This document shows positions 38,634-47,967 of a stretch of DNA of 64,000 nt, in pieces (the first letter of the stretch is position 1; each line of letters opens with the position of its first letter). Where the stretch lies: positions 18,933 to 82,932 of the forward strand of contig JAOPGA020000471.1 of assembly GCA_026419775.2 (NCBI GenBank). The letters are read 5' to 3'. The DNA is from Acrasis kona (taxonomy: Eukaryota > Heterolobosea > Eutetramitea > Acrasida > Acrasidae). The position numbers and the translations under genes were made by a program. The notes under the pieces were generated by a model, which searched no databases, had not been told where the DNA came from, and worked only from the letters and a program-made list of their open reading frames with translations.

Positions 38634-40721
38634 ATGTCAACTAGCCCAACTAAGACTAAGAGCAACACAGACCCGTTTGGAGATTTCTTCACTAGCAGTA
38701 CGAGCACCTCACCTCAAGTAAAGAATAGCATACTAACAGATGGTACGGCGGCGATCGGCACTGATCCTAATACCGAGGATGTGAATTTTGCCAGATGCAA
38801 GCTATGCTTCAAGATTGTTCACAACAATAGAGAATGTCGCCATTGCCATTCCTTGTTTTGCAACGAGCATATTAAGAACCATCTCAAGACTAGCGATACT
38901 TGCCCCGTGTGTAGCAAGAGCCCTGTTTCACTTGAGGGTGATTTTGATCACAATTTCTTGGTGCAAAGAATAGTCAACGACTTGAATGCCCCATGTCCAT
39001 TAGGTTGTGGACAAAAAGTACACAGTTCTGACGCACAGAGTCACTCCAATGTATGTGAGAAGCTCAAGGTCACGTGTCCCATGCGAAAGTATGGTTGCAC
39101 TTGGAACGGAGAGAGAAGCCAAGCGAGATCTCACATTGAGTCTTCCTGTCCCTACTTTGCCGTCAAGAATGTTCTAGAGTCTTACGAGGAGAAACTTTTG
39201 CACCGTGACCAATTGGCACAACAGCAAAAAAAGTACTGGGAAGGAGTCGTTCTGAAAAAGGACTTGCAAATCATGCATCTCAATAGGGAGTTGCAGCAGG
39301 CCCAACAGACCATTTCACAATTAGATCATTCCCATCACGGCCACCATTCAAAGATTTTTAGTTCCAACGAAGGGCTTCACAACGGTTCGGCCTTCTCCGG
39401 CACCCACAGCTTGTTCGGCGACATGCCTCACTCTAAAAATCAGCTCAGCCCTAGTCAACTTTCCGATTTGATCATTTCCCCTCAGAACAAGTCAACCATC
39501 AACCATCAAAAGAAACCATTCGAGAATGTGATCCAGAAGCGTCTGTTCGCACAAGACAATGTGGTCAGCATGAGTCCCATCAACGGCTTCAACATTATGA
39601 GCGACATTGTCGACTCTCCAGATGACGACCAACTAGACGACGAACAAAACTTTGTGGACAGAGTCATCAAGGACATGGAAGACAATCATTCCGCACACGA
39701 ATCCATCGTGCTGTCCATTCCGCCATCGGCATCATCCTCGTCATCCACTCCATCATCCTACCAGGACATTAAATCGGATCCGCGCGATCTCTACCTGCTT
39801 GCCGGCGGTGGAGTGGGATCCATCAAGGTATGGGACATTAACGAACCAGAAGAATGCATCATGAGCTTGAAAGGACACACTAGATTCGTCAGCGCCCTCT
39901 ACACTCACAAAGGAAAAGTATGTTCCGGATCGGGCGACACCTCCATTCGACTGTGGGATTTCTCCACCGGAGAATGCGAAAAAATGTTGACCGGATGTGA
40001 TGGCAAAGTAGGAGCCTTGTGCAGTTATGGCGATCTGCTGGTCTCTGGAAGCAAAGACGGCGCCACCAATCACAAGATTCGACTATGGAACACCGAAAAG
40101 AACGTTTGCGTCAGGACGCTCCAGGGCCACTCCGACTGGATCAACGTGCTGACCGCTCACGACAAGATGCTCTTCTCCGGCAGCGGAGACAGAACGGTGA
40201 GAATTTGGGACCTCGAGAAGGGAAAGTGTTTGGTCAAGTACGAAAATCCAAGTTTCGTGCTGAGTCTGTACCACCACGCAGATCATCATTTGCTGTACTG
40301 TGGTACCTATGACGGCATGATCAGGACGTGGGATTTGCGTGCCAATCAAAAGGTGATTCGAACGGTCAAGGCGCATGCCAGCGGCGTGTTGAGCCTGGCC
40401 CATCACGACAACATGTTGTGCAGCGGAAGCAAGGACGAGACCATTCGCGTGTGGGACTATAGAACGCTGGGCGGAACCAGCAGCTGCGTGACGAAGCAAT
40501 GGACCGATAATAGCGTTAGAACTTTTGTAGGACACAATAATGCCGTCAAGTGTTTGATTAGCTATAACCAAAAGTATTTGGCGAGCGGCAGTTACGATAG
40601 AACGGTCAAGCTGTGGGATGTGAGCGCTGGTGGGCCTCAGGGTGGAGAGGAACAGGACGTGAGCGTCATGACCATCGAGACTGGATTTAAGGTTTATAGC
40701 TTGTGCACTTTTAGTGAATAA
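38634..40721 (+). CDS. RING / TRAF-type zinc finger / WD40 protein
   Basis: This single 695-aa frame has an N-terminal Ser/Thr-rich leader. A RING-like finger follows at about residues 55-100 (CKLCFKIVHNNRECRHC...CPVCSK), with a TRAF-type zinc finger (CPLGCGQKVHSSDAQSH, CPMRKYGCTWNGERSQ). Then come a coiled coil (about 180-225), a disordered linker and seven WD40 repeats from about residue 385 with GH/WD pairs such as LWDFSTGECEKM and IWDLEKGKCLVKY. The combination suggests an E3 ubiquitin ligase scaffold. GC content and codon use are higher than in the neighbours, as in strongly expressed genes. Confidence 0.9.
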   Translation: MSTSPTKTKSNTDPFGDFFTSSTSTSPQVKNSILTDGTAAIGTDPNTEDVNFARCKLCFKIVHNNRECRHCHSLFCNEHIKNHLKTSDTCPVCSKSPVSLEGDFDHNFLVQRIVNDLNAPCPLGCGQKVHSSDAQSHSNVCEKLKVTCPMRKYGCTWNGERSQARSHIESSCPYFAVKNVLESYEEKLLHRDQLAQQQKKYWEGVVLKKDLQIMHLNRELQQAQQTISQLDHSHHGHHSKIFSSNEGLHNGSAFSGTHSLFGDMPHSKNQLSPSQLSDLIISPQNKSTINHQKKPFENVIQKRLFAQDNVVSMSPINGFNIMSDIVDSPDDDQLDDEQNFVDRVIKDMEDNHSAHESIVLSIPPSASSSSSTPSSYQDIKSDPRDLYLLAGGGVGSIKVWDINEPEECIMSLKGHTRFVSALYTHKGKVCSGSGDTSIRLWDFSTGECEKMLTGCDGKVGALCSYGDLLVSGSKDGATNHKIRLWNTEKNVCVRTLQGHSDWINVLTAHDKMLFSGSGDRTVRIWDLEKGKCLVKYENPSFVLSLYHHADHHLLYCGTYDGMIRTWDLRANQKVIRTVKAHASGVLSLAHHDNMLCSGSKDETIRVWDYRTLGGTSSCVTKQWTDNSVRTFVGHNNAVKCLISYNQKYLASGSYDRTVKLWDVSAGGPQGGEEQDVSVMTIETGFKVYSLCTFSE

Positions 40722-40768
40722 AATTTAGGGTTGACCATATTATCCTTATTATTGTGCGCTTATTTTTA

Positions 40769-41938
40769 ATGTTTCATAACAAGACTTTGGCACCAACGAT
40801 ACAACGTATTATTAATGTGTTGGACGAGAGTTTGGAGGATTTGACCAACATACAACATGTGCCCGTGATGGTGTCGCAATATACGAGCAGCGTTCAATCT
40901 GCATTTAGTGCAGAAGTGCAACAGGCCATTTCTCAACTTTATGAAGAGGAGAAGAATTTGGAAATCAAATACAAGGAAAAGGTTGGAATCGTTGAATTGT
41001 TGGAGGCGAGCGATCCAATCAAGAAATCTGTAAAGAGAATTTGTCAACTCATGAGACAGGGTGGGTATCAGAAGAAGAGCTTGCGTCGTGACAAGGAGGC
41101 TTATAACGTAAAATTAGGCAGATTGATACAACGATTGACTGATATGCGTGAGGTATGGTGTGACAAGTTGAACACCACGGTGGAAGAGGAACAGATTAGA
41201 GCGGAGCAGCGAAGCGAGACTGCAGCTAGAGATAAAAAGGCTAGTGCAGACGTAAAGGCGTTGAGGAGGGAGTTGGCTAGCGAGCGTAGTATAAGAGAGA
41301 AGGAAGTATCGCTTCGTGAAGATGCCATCAAAAAGCTACAGGACGAATTGTTTTACTTACAATCGTCAACCAAAAATGAGAGGCAAGATTTTGATAATTC
41401 TAACATTGAGAAGGAGGATGCAGAAAAGAAGAAGCACATCAAATTCGATACGCTGCTGAGGGAGCAAATTGAAAAGACAAAAGAATCATTGAAATCAGTA
41501 AAACAAGAACATGAGAAATTAGAAAAGGAGTTGATCTTGTTGCGAAAGAATGAAGAAAAGCAGGTAGAGGCACTTGTTGGTAATTATGATAAAACAATGT
41601 CCGAAACATCCGTAAAAATTAATGGTTTAATGAGAGATTATGAACGAGACGAAAAGAGAGTAAATTACTTGTTAGCAGAGTTGAAAAAGTTTGAACAGGA
41701 TAAAAAGGAGAAGGAAGAGGAGCTAAGGATGATAATGGAGGAACGTAAATCTATCGAAGATCGCAGACGTTTGAAGAACGAGGCAGCTTCAACTATAGGA
41801 AGGGTTTGGCGCAACTACAAGGCAAGACAGGAGGAAGCGAAAAGGGCGTCGAAGAAGAGAACAAAAGGAAGAAAAGCTTCAAAATCACCAGCAAAGGGTT
41901 CAAGAGGAAAGAGTCCCAGTAAAACAAAAAAAATGTAA
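40769..41938 (+). CDS. Coiled-coil IQ protein, dynein regulatory complex DRC9/DRC10-like
   Basis: ATG at 40769 gives 389 aa. A short N-terminal segment (IQRIINVLDESLEDLTN) is followed by about 300 residues of coiled coil, then a single IQ motif (ASTIGRVWRNYKARQEE) and a Lys/Ser-rich tail (KSPAKGSRGKSPSK). Length, the terminal IQ and the N-terminal VLDES segment fit IQCD/DRC10 or IQCG/DRC9, calmodulin-binding linkers of axonemal dynein arms. If correct, the organism makes cilia or descends from ciliates-bearing ancestors. Coiled-coil similarity makes exact orthology uncertain. Confidence 0.7.
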   Translation: MFHNKTLAPTIQRIINVLDESLEDLTNIQHVPVMVSQYTSSVQSAFSAEVQQAISQLYEEEKNLEIKYKEKVGIVELLEASDPIKKSVKRICQLMRQGGYQKKSLRRDKEAYNVKLGRLIQRLTDMREVWCDKLNTTVEEEQIRAEQRSETAARDKKASADVKALRRELASERSIREKEVSLREDAIKKLQDELFYLQSSTKNERQDFDNSNIEKEDAEKKKHIKFDTLLREQIEKTKESLKSVKQEHEKLEKELILLRKNEEKQVEALVGNYDKTMSETSVKINGLMRDYERDEKRVNYLLAELKKFEQDKKEKEEELRMIMEERKSIEDRRRLKNEAASTIGRVWRNYKARQEEAKRASKKRTKGRKASKSPAKGSRGKSPSKTKKM

Positions 41939-41945
41939 ATACACT

Positions 41946-43368
41946 TTAAGATAAAATCAACTTTATGTCCTTAAAAGCTTCATCACGAAGTAACTTTCCT
42001 CCCATCTTTGGTTTCCTTGAGAATAATGGATGAATCAAAAACAATGCGTGCGCTCTTCCCATATCGATTATTATAACTTTTCCGTTACCAAATGGATGCC
42101 TGTAAGGCACAAATGAATCATGATCCGTTGTTGTACCTATTCCCAATTGACCTTCGTCGTTTTTTCCAGTCATATAAATGTCGTTCTGGTTCGTCATTAT
42201 AGCTGTAGAGTTGGACAAGTGGCAGAATACATTTTTAATTATAGCGTCGGTGGGCAGTGTTATCCGAACCATACTCCTGTAAAATTCAACGTTTGATGGC
42301 AGTCCCAACTGTCCGTATTCGTTAGATCCTGACCCGTAAAGTTCGTTGTTATCTGATAAATGTGAGACGGGGCGGTGTGATGTATTTACTTGTGACGAAT
42401 AATGTGTGATGGTACCCACATTGAGCACTTACAATGTTTAAATCTGTATTAATTAGCGTGGGCTGTACAACGTTGAACTCATCCCCTATTGCGAGTTGAC
42501 CAACATGATTCAATCCACTACCGTATAGTTTTCCATCTTCTAATAAAATGTCAAGTTATTCTAGTAATCGATTACTAACCTGTTGTGATAATCAAGTGTG
42601 CAAACCCTGTGGACATTCGAATGATTTTCTTGTCAATTGCATGTTTTAATGGTGTGGTTTGGTTTAATTGTTGACCAGAACCTAACTGCCCGAAGCAATT
42701 CTAATGAATCAGAATAGTAATTAAAAATTAACTAACGTGTCCGCTCCCAAACACTTCACCTGAGTCTGTAAGAAATAATGTATGGTTACCACCGCACGTT
42801 GCTGATACGATATTGTAGAACCCCGGTACTCTTGCGAACACGTTGGACTTGGTGTCCTCTGTAGTATAACATAACTGTCCGTAAGCATTTTCTCCGCATG
42901 TGTGCAACTCTCCATCACCTATTGTTAGAATATCGTAATGTAGTTCGCATACTTGTTAAGAGAATGGTGTGGTTATTACATGAGGCCACATCAAACCTTT
43001 TGTTTCTCGGTATATTATAATCCACCTTGCATAAAGTATTTCTATCCACATAGTCCCCAAGTCCTAACTGTCCTGACTCGTTCGCACCACAACAATATAT
43101 CTCATTATCCTCTTGCGTATGTAAGATGAATGTATAGGGGTGCATACAGCATACCGGTTATAATGCATGTGTGATTGAAACCACTCGACACCAGTTTTGG
43201 AGTGAAAGTAGTGTTTATTTGTTTGCTTTGGACCAACCTATCCGTGTCGCCATGTCCGCATTGACCATGGTCATTCTCACCACTAGAGCACACTATGATT
43301 TGTGCATCGTTATCCACCACTCTTGGTCTCTTCGTGGGTTGAGGGGATAAACCAACGTTACGCTTCAT
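41946..43368 (-). CDS. RCC1-repeat (beta-propeller) protein
   Basis: Six exons (43155-43368, 42953-43111, 42737-42918, 42580-42700, 42390-42539, 41946-42352) join with introns of 43, 34, 36, 40 and 37 nt to give 410 aa. RCC1 repeats are seen as CSSGENDHGQCGHGD, CCGANESGQLGLGD, TCGENAYGQL, GSGHNCFGQLGSGQ, GSGLNHVGQLAIGD, GSGSNEYGQLGLP and MTGKNDEGQLGIGT, one propeller of seven blades. Each intron falls within a repeat and splicing restores GxNxxGQLG spacing. A basic N-terminus (PTKRPR) may be a nuclear signal. The C-terminus (KLLRDEAFKDIKLILS) resembles the first strand of a BTB domain and then stops. Confidence 0.88.
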
Positions 43369-43557
43369 ACAAATCTATAAAAAATGACAGCTCATCATAA
43401 CACTAAACGGACTTTAGAGAGACCAAATTAACTTTGGCTATAAAAAAAATCTGACTCTTCAATCTATTCAATATCCAAAAAAAGAACTACTCATAAATGG
43501 TGAAACAAAATAACAAGTTATATATTTACTTATTAACTTTACATCGATAAGTTATAT

Positions 43558-43640
43558 GGCTGCTTAACTCAGTCGGCGTTATGATATAGAGTGCCATCCT
43601 AGTAAGATGGAAGTCAGGAGTTCGATTCTCCTAGTAGCCT
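43558..43640 (+). tRNA. tRNA-Thr (anticodon AGT) with an insertion in the D-loop
   Basis: The acceptor stem GGCTGCT pairs with AGTAGCC, and the T-arm is AGGAG-TTCGATT-CTCCT. The anticodon stem CCATC/GATGG encloses CTAGTAA, giving AGT. The D-stem ACTC/GAGT encloses an 18-nt loop (AGTCGG, then CGTTATGATATA) instead of the usual 8-11, an excess of about 9 nt after the conserved GG. The A-box and B-box are intact and a TTTT terminator follows. The extra bases may be an ectopic intron or a retained long D-loop. Confidence 0.9.
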
Positions 43641-44117
43641 ATTTTATATCTACAAACGATGATGATATTTGGGAACAGAACCTGTTAAGGCACAAATGTT
43701 ACAAGGGTCACTTCTTCCACACAGAAGTCAATTTCGCTTCTCCATTGATTGATTAAAAATTTCGCCTTTGCTTTCGGTGATTAATGTTCCACTTAACATC
43801 ATCGATTAATGCACGGCGGGAATGTGTTGAAGGAAGGTCTTTCTACTTGAAAATCTCACAGTTGCAGGTCGTTGATTGTTTCTATCTTCTCTCTAAAAAT
43901 AATTATGAACGTAGAAGATTCTAGTAAACAAGATTGACCAGCAAATAATTATAATAGTACAAGAACAGTGTTAGACTCCTACACAAGTGCTGCTCAGGAC
44001 GTCAAGTTCTAACCAGATGAATATCATTCTAAGCAACATTTATGAACAAGTCTTATAAAAAGTTGAGGTTTATTGGTTACGTTTCCACCATCTTTTATTA
44101 AGTAGCTTTATCATACC
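43641..44117. other. Intergenic, no gene seen
   Basis: AT-rich spacer between tRNA-Thr and the orphan repeat unit. Several short frames are present, none with recognisable content. Confidence 0.5.
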
Positions 44118-44177
44118 AGGTGCAACTCCATCTCCATTCAATGCGGCGTCGATTGCACCAACATCGGCCACCAGTCC
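44118..44177 (-). repeat. Orphan 60-bp repeat unit of the UBR-box-like gene
   Basis: One 60-bp unit (GTGCAACTCCATCTCCATTC... through CCACCAGTCCACGTG) is very similar to the units in the gene tail at 44655-44894, in the same orientation. It is separated from them by about 475 bp that contains inverted repeats. It codes for the same 20-aa unit on the minus strand and is best read as the stranded end of a once longer tandem array. Confidence 0.75.
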
Positions 44178-44640
44178 ACGTGGCGGATATCTCTACTCAT
44201 CAAGGGCTACACAATGATGTAACTTTCTGTTTTTCGGGAATCTGTCACATTAGATTAAATGTAGTGACTTCATGTACAAAAGATTTAATTAATTGAATGC
44301 CCAGATAACATCACATACACTTTATACAGTACTATCCAAATGTGCGACAGCGCCGATTACGCTTATCATGGAGGAAAACATTGTAAACACTTCGCCTTTC
44401 ATCTCCACACAACCACCGAGAAGTGCAGATAACTGGACGTAATCTCACCCGCAGAATGGCAAAGGCAAGAGCTTTTTGGAGGGTTTGATTCTAATGTGAC
44501 AGATTCCCGAAAGTTACATCATTGTGTAGCCCTTGATGAGTAGAGCATGATTTGTTTTTGAAGTATCAAGCGACAGTCATTTCTGAGTGAGATATCTCGG
44601 TTTTTTATTTTTCAGAAATTGTTTTTACTTTTCAGATATC
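44178..44640. mobile_element. Foldback-type insertion of about 460 bp
   Basis: Two arms of about 60 nt, 44186-44252 and 44494-44557, are inverted copies of one another. They share CTCTACTCATCAAGGGCTAC, a run ending ATGATGTAACTTT and CGGGAATCTGTCACATTAGA, with one 7-nt insertion in the left arm. The block sits exactly between the orphan repeat unit and the gene's repeat array. Similar CCAGYCCACGTG sequence lies at both junctions, possibly a target duplication, although the tandem repeats confuse this. No transposase is inside, so it resembles a non-autonomous foldback DNA element. Confidence 0.55.
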
Positions 44641-46161
44641 CGCGTCCAGCCCACGTGCAACTCTATCTCCATTTAGTGTGGCGTCGATTGCACCAACATC
44701 GGCCACCAGTCCACGTGCAGCTCCGTCCCCACTTAATGTTGCCATGATTGCGCCAACATTGGCTACCAGTCCAAGTGCAGCTCCATCTCCAATCAATGCG
44801 GCGTCGATTGCACCAATATTGGCCACCAGTCCACGCGCAACTCCGTCCCCACTTAATGTCGCCTTGATTGCACCAACATCAGCCATCAGTCCATTGGACA
44901 ATGTAGTTAGATTATTAACCAATGTGGTCAGGTTGCTGATGCCATTAATCAACGTCTCTAACTGCTGAGTTGATTCCAATTTTTGAGTCGCTGCTTTGTG
45001 CTCTAGCTTGAGAGCGTCGTATTTGTCGGAGAGATCACAATATAAATCCTCCCTTTCCTCGAGCTTTTCCTTTTCTTTAATGATTCTATCGCGCAGCATA
45101 TTTTTTGTTTCAATATCCCAGTGTAGACATTCCAAGTAGGTGTATCGTTTTTCCTGTGGAGGGGTCCTGTTCTTTGGTTGGCACTCTTTAATATCCTGCA
45201 CAAAAGCAAGATCTGGCTCTTTTAAGTCCATGAATGTTTTTTTGTAGACAGTGTTATTGTTAAGACGATGGTTAGCTAATGCCAAAGATGAGCATGAATC
45301 AACGTTACACCTACACTGAAAGGTACCAAGTAGACAATCCTTCTGGAGCACATGACCAGAATGGCATCTTATCAAACATTCCGGGCATATTACCGTGTTG
45401 CAATCAATGCATTTAAAGCAAAACCCATAGCAAACCTCATCTAATTGGCAATGGATGTTCCAAAATCTGTCTGAGCTTGTCACGCAAGTACCATTCGTAT
45501 TATTATGAAATCTAAAGTTAATAACCTCCTTCAGTTTCTTAAAGTTGGTGTCTGCAGGATTTCTGACTTTTGTGTTTATGAATAGAGCCATTCCTAGACA
45601 ATTACATCCTCCACCTAATGCAGAAGGCTTTATGGCTGAAACAGACTCCATTATTGGAACACTGTATGTTTTTGAAATGGATTTGGATGTGACCGTAACG
45701 CTTGAGAAACTAGGGTTTAAATTGTTATTATCATCCACCGTCACTTCGAAATTCCCAATGAGTATAGGAAACTGCTTTATAATCTCTTTAAGGCATTCCA
45801 GCTTAGAAAGTCTGGATGGCGGTAATAGTAGAATATCTGCAAAGTGTTTCCCATCCGGATAAAATTCCTCACTCCAACCACCCAGTACTTTCTGATAGTT
45901 GATGAAAGATGTTTCACCAAGTATCAAAACATGGTAGTCCTCCATTGGTCCAGTTAATATAGAAACAACGTAGACTTTCTTGTCTTTTGGAATCGGTCGT
46001 TGTATTGAATAAGGCTCCATCTCAAATGATATAAACAGACTTTTTACTAGCGCCTCCTTGCACACTAAAAGTACTTTGTCGTTTAAGGAGCTTGAATCAT
46101 AGAGACATTTCTCCTCATAAAGTCTTTGGGCAGTCTCCTGAGTGATGTCAGTTGGGTCCAT
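44632..46161 (-). CDS. UBR-box-like zinc finger protein with a 20-aa tandem repeat tail
   Basis: A 509-aa frame from ATG 46161. Residues about 235-300 hold a cysteine/histidine cluster of UBR-box type (CQLDEVCYGFCFKCIDC, CPECLIRCHSGHVLQ, FQCRCNVDSC). A coiled coil follows (about 350-410), then four 20-residue repeats such as RGLVADVGAIDATLNGDRVA. UBR boxes recognise N-degrons in E3 ligases; here no ligase domain is visible, so the role is unknown. The C-terminal residues DADI and the stop are provided by the adjacent foldback insertion, which implies that the original protein was longer. The N-terminal 230 residues are unrecognised. Confidence 0.7.
   Translation of the reverse strand: MDPTDITQETAQRLYEEKCLYDSSSLNDKVLLVCKEALVKSLFISFEMEPYSIQRPIPKDKKVYVVSILTGPMEDYHVLILGETSFINYQKVLGGWSEEFYPDGKHFADILLLPPSRLSKLECLKEIIKQFPILIGNFEVTVDDNNNLNPSFSSVTVTSKSISKTYSVPIMESVSAIKPSALGGGCNCLGMALFINTKVRNPADTNFKKLKEVINFRFHNNTNGTCVTSSDRFWNIHCQLDEVCYGFCFKCIDCNTVICPECLIRCHSGHVLQKDCLLGTFQCRCNVDSCSSLALANHRLNNNTVYKKTFMDLKEPDLAFVQDIKECQPKNRTPPQEKRYTYLECLHWDIETKNMLRDRIIKEKEKLEEREDLYCDLSDKYDALKLEHKAATQKLESTQQLETLINGISNLTTLVNNLTTLSNGLMADVGAIKATLSGDGVARGLVANIGAIDAALIGDGAALGLVANVGAIMATLSGDGAARGLVADVGAIDATLNGDRVARGLDADI
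44655..44894 (-). repeat. Four 60-bp tandem repeats coding for 20-aa units
   Basis: Units start at 44655, 44715, 44775 and 44835 with GTGCA-like openings, and encode GLVADVGAIDATLNGDxxAR variants on the minus strand. Divergence between units is moderate, mostly at third positions and at the sixth to ninth residue. Confidence 0.85.
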
Positions 46162-46411
46162 TTCGAAGTTACGCAGATGACATTGACATGACCAGTTTGG
46201 ACTTCGCGTGACATGTTGTAATCTACAATGTCAGGATGTTTGATAAACTATTTTGCCGGTTTGAAGTTAAGAATTCATTGCTCTTGGAATATTCTCAGAG
46301 ACGTTGGATGAAGTTGAAATTCGACTGCTGGTCGATGGTTTTTTGGTAAAGACGAAATGGAAAATTATGATTGTTCTGTCTCTTATCGATCACTTCCAGA
46401 AATGACTGCTG

Positions 46412-47344
46412 ATGACATGGATGATGAAATTGAACACCAGTGTAAAGATGTGGATAATGATTGAGATACCAGAGCGCATGGAAGTGATTCTTGTGCATCG
46501 CAAGGCAGTGAGTGAAGTAGTGGGACAAGAGCATTTGGATACCATGATTCAAGAGTTGAAGAATAAAGTGACAAACGAGCAGCTTAGTGATCGCATAATG
46601 GGAGTTATGGAGTCTATCACACCTGGTATACGAGATGGAGTAATAAAGTATACTACTCCGAGCGTTGATGCTATGAACAAAATTCACAACAATGATCGTA
46701 AGTCATACATGAAATATCCTGCTGATATCATAATCGGTGGTCATAATGTGATTGATCAATTGACACAGAATTTCAATCAAATAACCATCAAGAATGGAGA
46801 AGATGACTCGGTCGCTCCGGAGTTGATTATATTGCCCAAAAATTATGAAGATTTGAGCACGTTGATCAAAAACAGGTTTGGTTTTACCGATCCGCCCGTC
46901 ATTAGCAATGAGAAATATGCTCTAATCAGAGACACCAACGTCATCTCACGGGATGCAACCATTTTGGCATTCGCCAATGAAGCAAGTCGTGAGAAGGCCA
47001 GTAAACAACCAGGTAAGTCACACACAGCACACAAAAGTACTCAACATGTTATTGTAGTGGGTGGTGGAGGTCAGAGTGCAGGTGATCAGCAGCAACAGAC
47101 TCCAGAGCAGAAGGCGGCGTATGAGGAGATGAAGGGAAAGGGTGAGGTGGAACTGGTTGGGTTTTTAAAGGAAAAGGGATTCAAGACTTTAGACAAGCTT
47201 TCAGGATTAGATGGATTGGGATTGAGCGGTATTAGCCAAAAAGAAATGAAGGGTAAAGATGAACTAAACTTTACATTTGCCGAATCAAAGAACTTCACAG
47301 GTAATTGGAAAAAGGTGTTTGGGTTTGAAATGAAGAAAGAATAA
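46412..47344 (+). CDS. Hypothetical protein, 5' end unresolved; contains a stop-free 45-nt intron
   Basis: A long plus-strand frame (LDTMIQELKNKVTNEQLSD, FTDPPVISNEKYALIRDTN, DELNFTFAESKNFTGNW) is not from any family I recognise. A GTAAGT...TTGTAG segment at 47013-47057 has all intron features of this genome, but its length is a multiple of three and it lacks stops. Both forms are therefore open; splicing gives KQP|VGGGGQSAG. The start is unclear: the ATG at 46412 follows a stop in that frame, and an acidic coding-like stretch (MENYDCSVSYRSLPEM, from 46351) lies upstream in another frame. The protein would be about 295-310 aa, with a Gln/Gly linker and a helical C-terminus. Confidence 0.5.
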   Translation: MTWMMKLNTSVKMWIMIEIPERMEVILVHRKAVSEVVGQEHLDTMIQELKNKVTNEQLSDRIMGVMESITPGIRDGVIKYTTPSVDAMNKIHNNDRKSYMKYPADIIIGGHNVIDQLTQNFNQITIKNGEDDSVAPELIILPKNYEDLSTLIKNRFGFTDPPVISNEKYALIRDTNVISRDATILAFANEASREKASKQPGKSHTAHKSTQHVIVVGGGGQSAGDQQQQTPEQKAAYEEMKGKGEVELVGFLKEKGFKTLDKLSGLDGLGLSGISQKEMKGKDELNFTFAESKNFTGNWKKVFGFEMKKE

Positions 47345-47967
47345 TCGGTGAGGAGGAGATTATCACTGAGTAGAGTTTTATATGCCGAACCTCAAATAAA
47401 TATCATTTTTATACTATAACTTAAGCAGAAGTTGTACTTTTCCCTCCTTGAATACTTCTATTGGCTTTGAGCCTCTTGTTGCTTGTTTCGTTGTTTTATT
47501 CATCGCTCAATTTCCTCTACACTTATATATAGACAAAGTGGCTCTGAACTCTGCATTCATTTTCTATGATCTTATTCTTAAAGATCGATATAAAATTATT
47601 CTGTACCACAACTTGTATTATAGTCTGCTTCGTTCTTACATTGTTCACCCTGATAAGGCTAGCCTCGCTCGTAGGGCTTCGTAACAAATAAATTTCTTCG
47701 CATATTTATTGTAGTGGGTGGTGGGTGTGTACCTCTTGGTGCTTGATGTTTAGATGGTTGCTGGTTCTGTTGATTGTTCATTATTGTCACTCTCCTAGGT
47801 TTTTAAACTCCTGTCAACCGATGGTTTCCGAAAAGTTTCTTCTCATGGAATATTACAAACAACAATACTAGTAATTGGTCGCCCCGGAGTAAAGGTCTTT
47901 GTCCGGTCATCTCTGATCCTCCAAATCAACGATCCTTCAACCAAAAAATAGCGCACATTAAACATCG
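47345..47967. other. Intergenic, weak ORF only
   Basis: A 79-codon frame without ATG (47448-47684) ends HPDKASLARRAS before AATAAA, but no start or splice partner is evident. It could be the tail of a decayed gene. Nothing else is supported. Confidence 0.4.

Noticed and set aside
44340-44432. A 30-codon ORF rich in His and Cys (CDSADYAYHGGKHCKH)
   Set aside because: It lies inside the foldback insertion, is very short and has no splice partner; chance is the simpler reading.
47448-47684. 79-codon frame with TTG start
   Set aside because: No ATG, no domain and no supported upstream exon.
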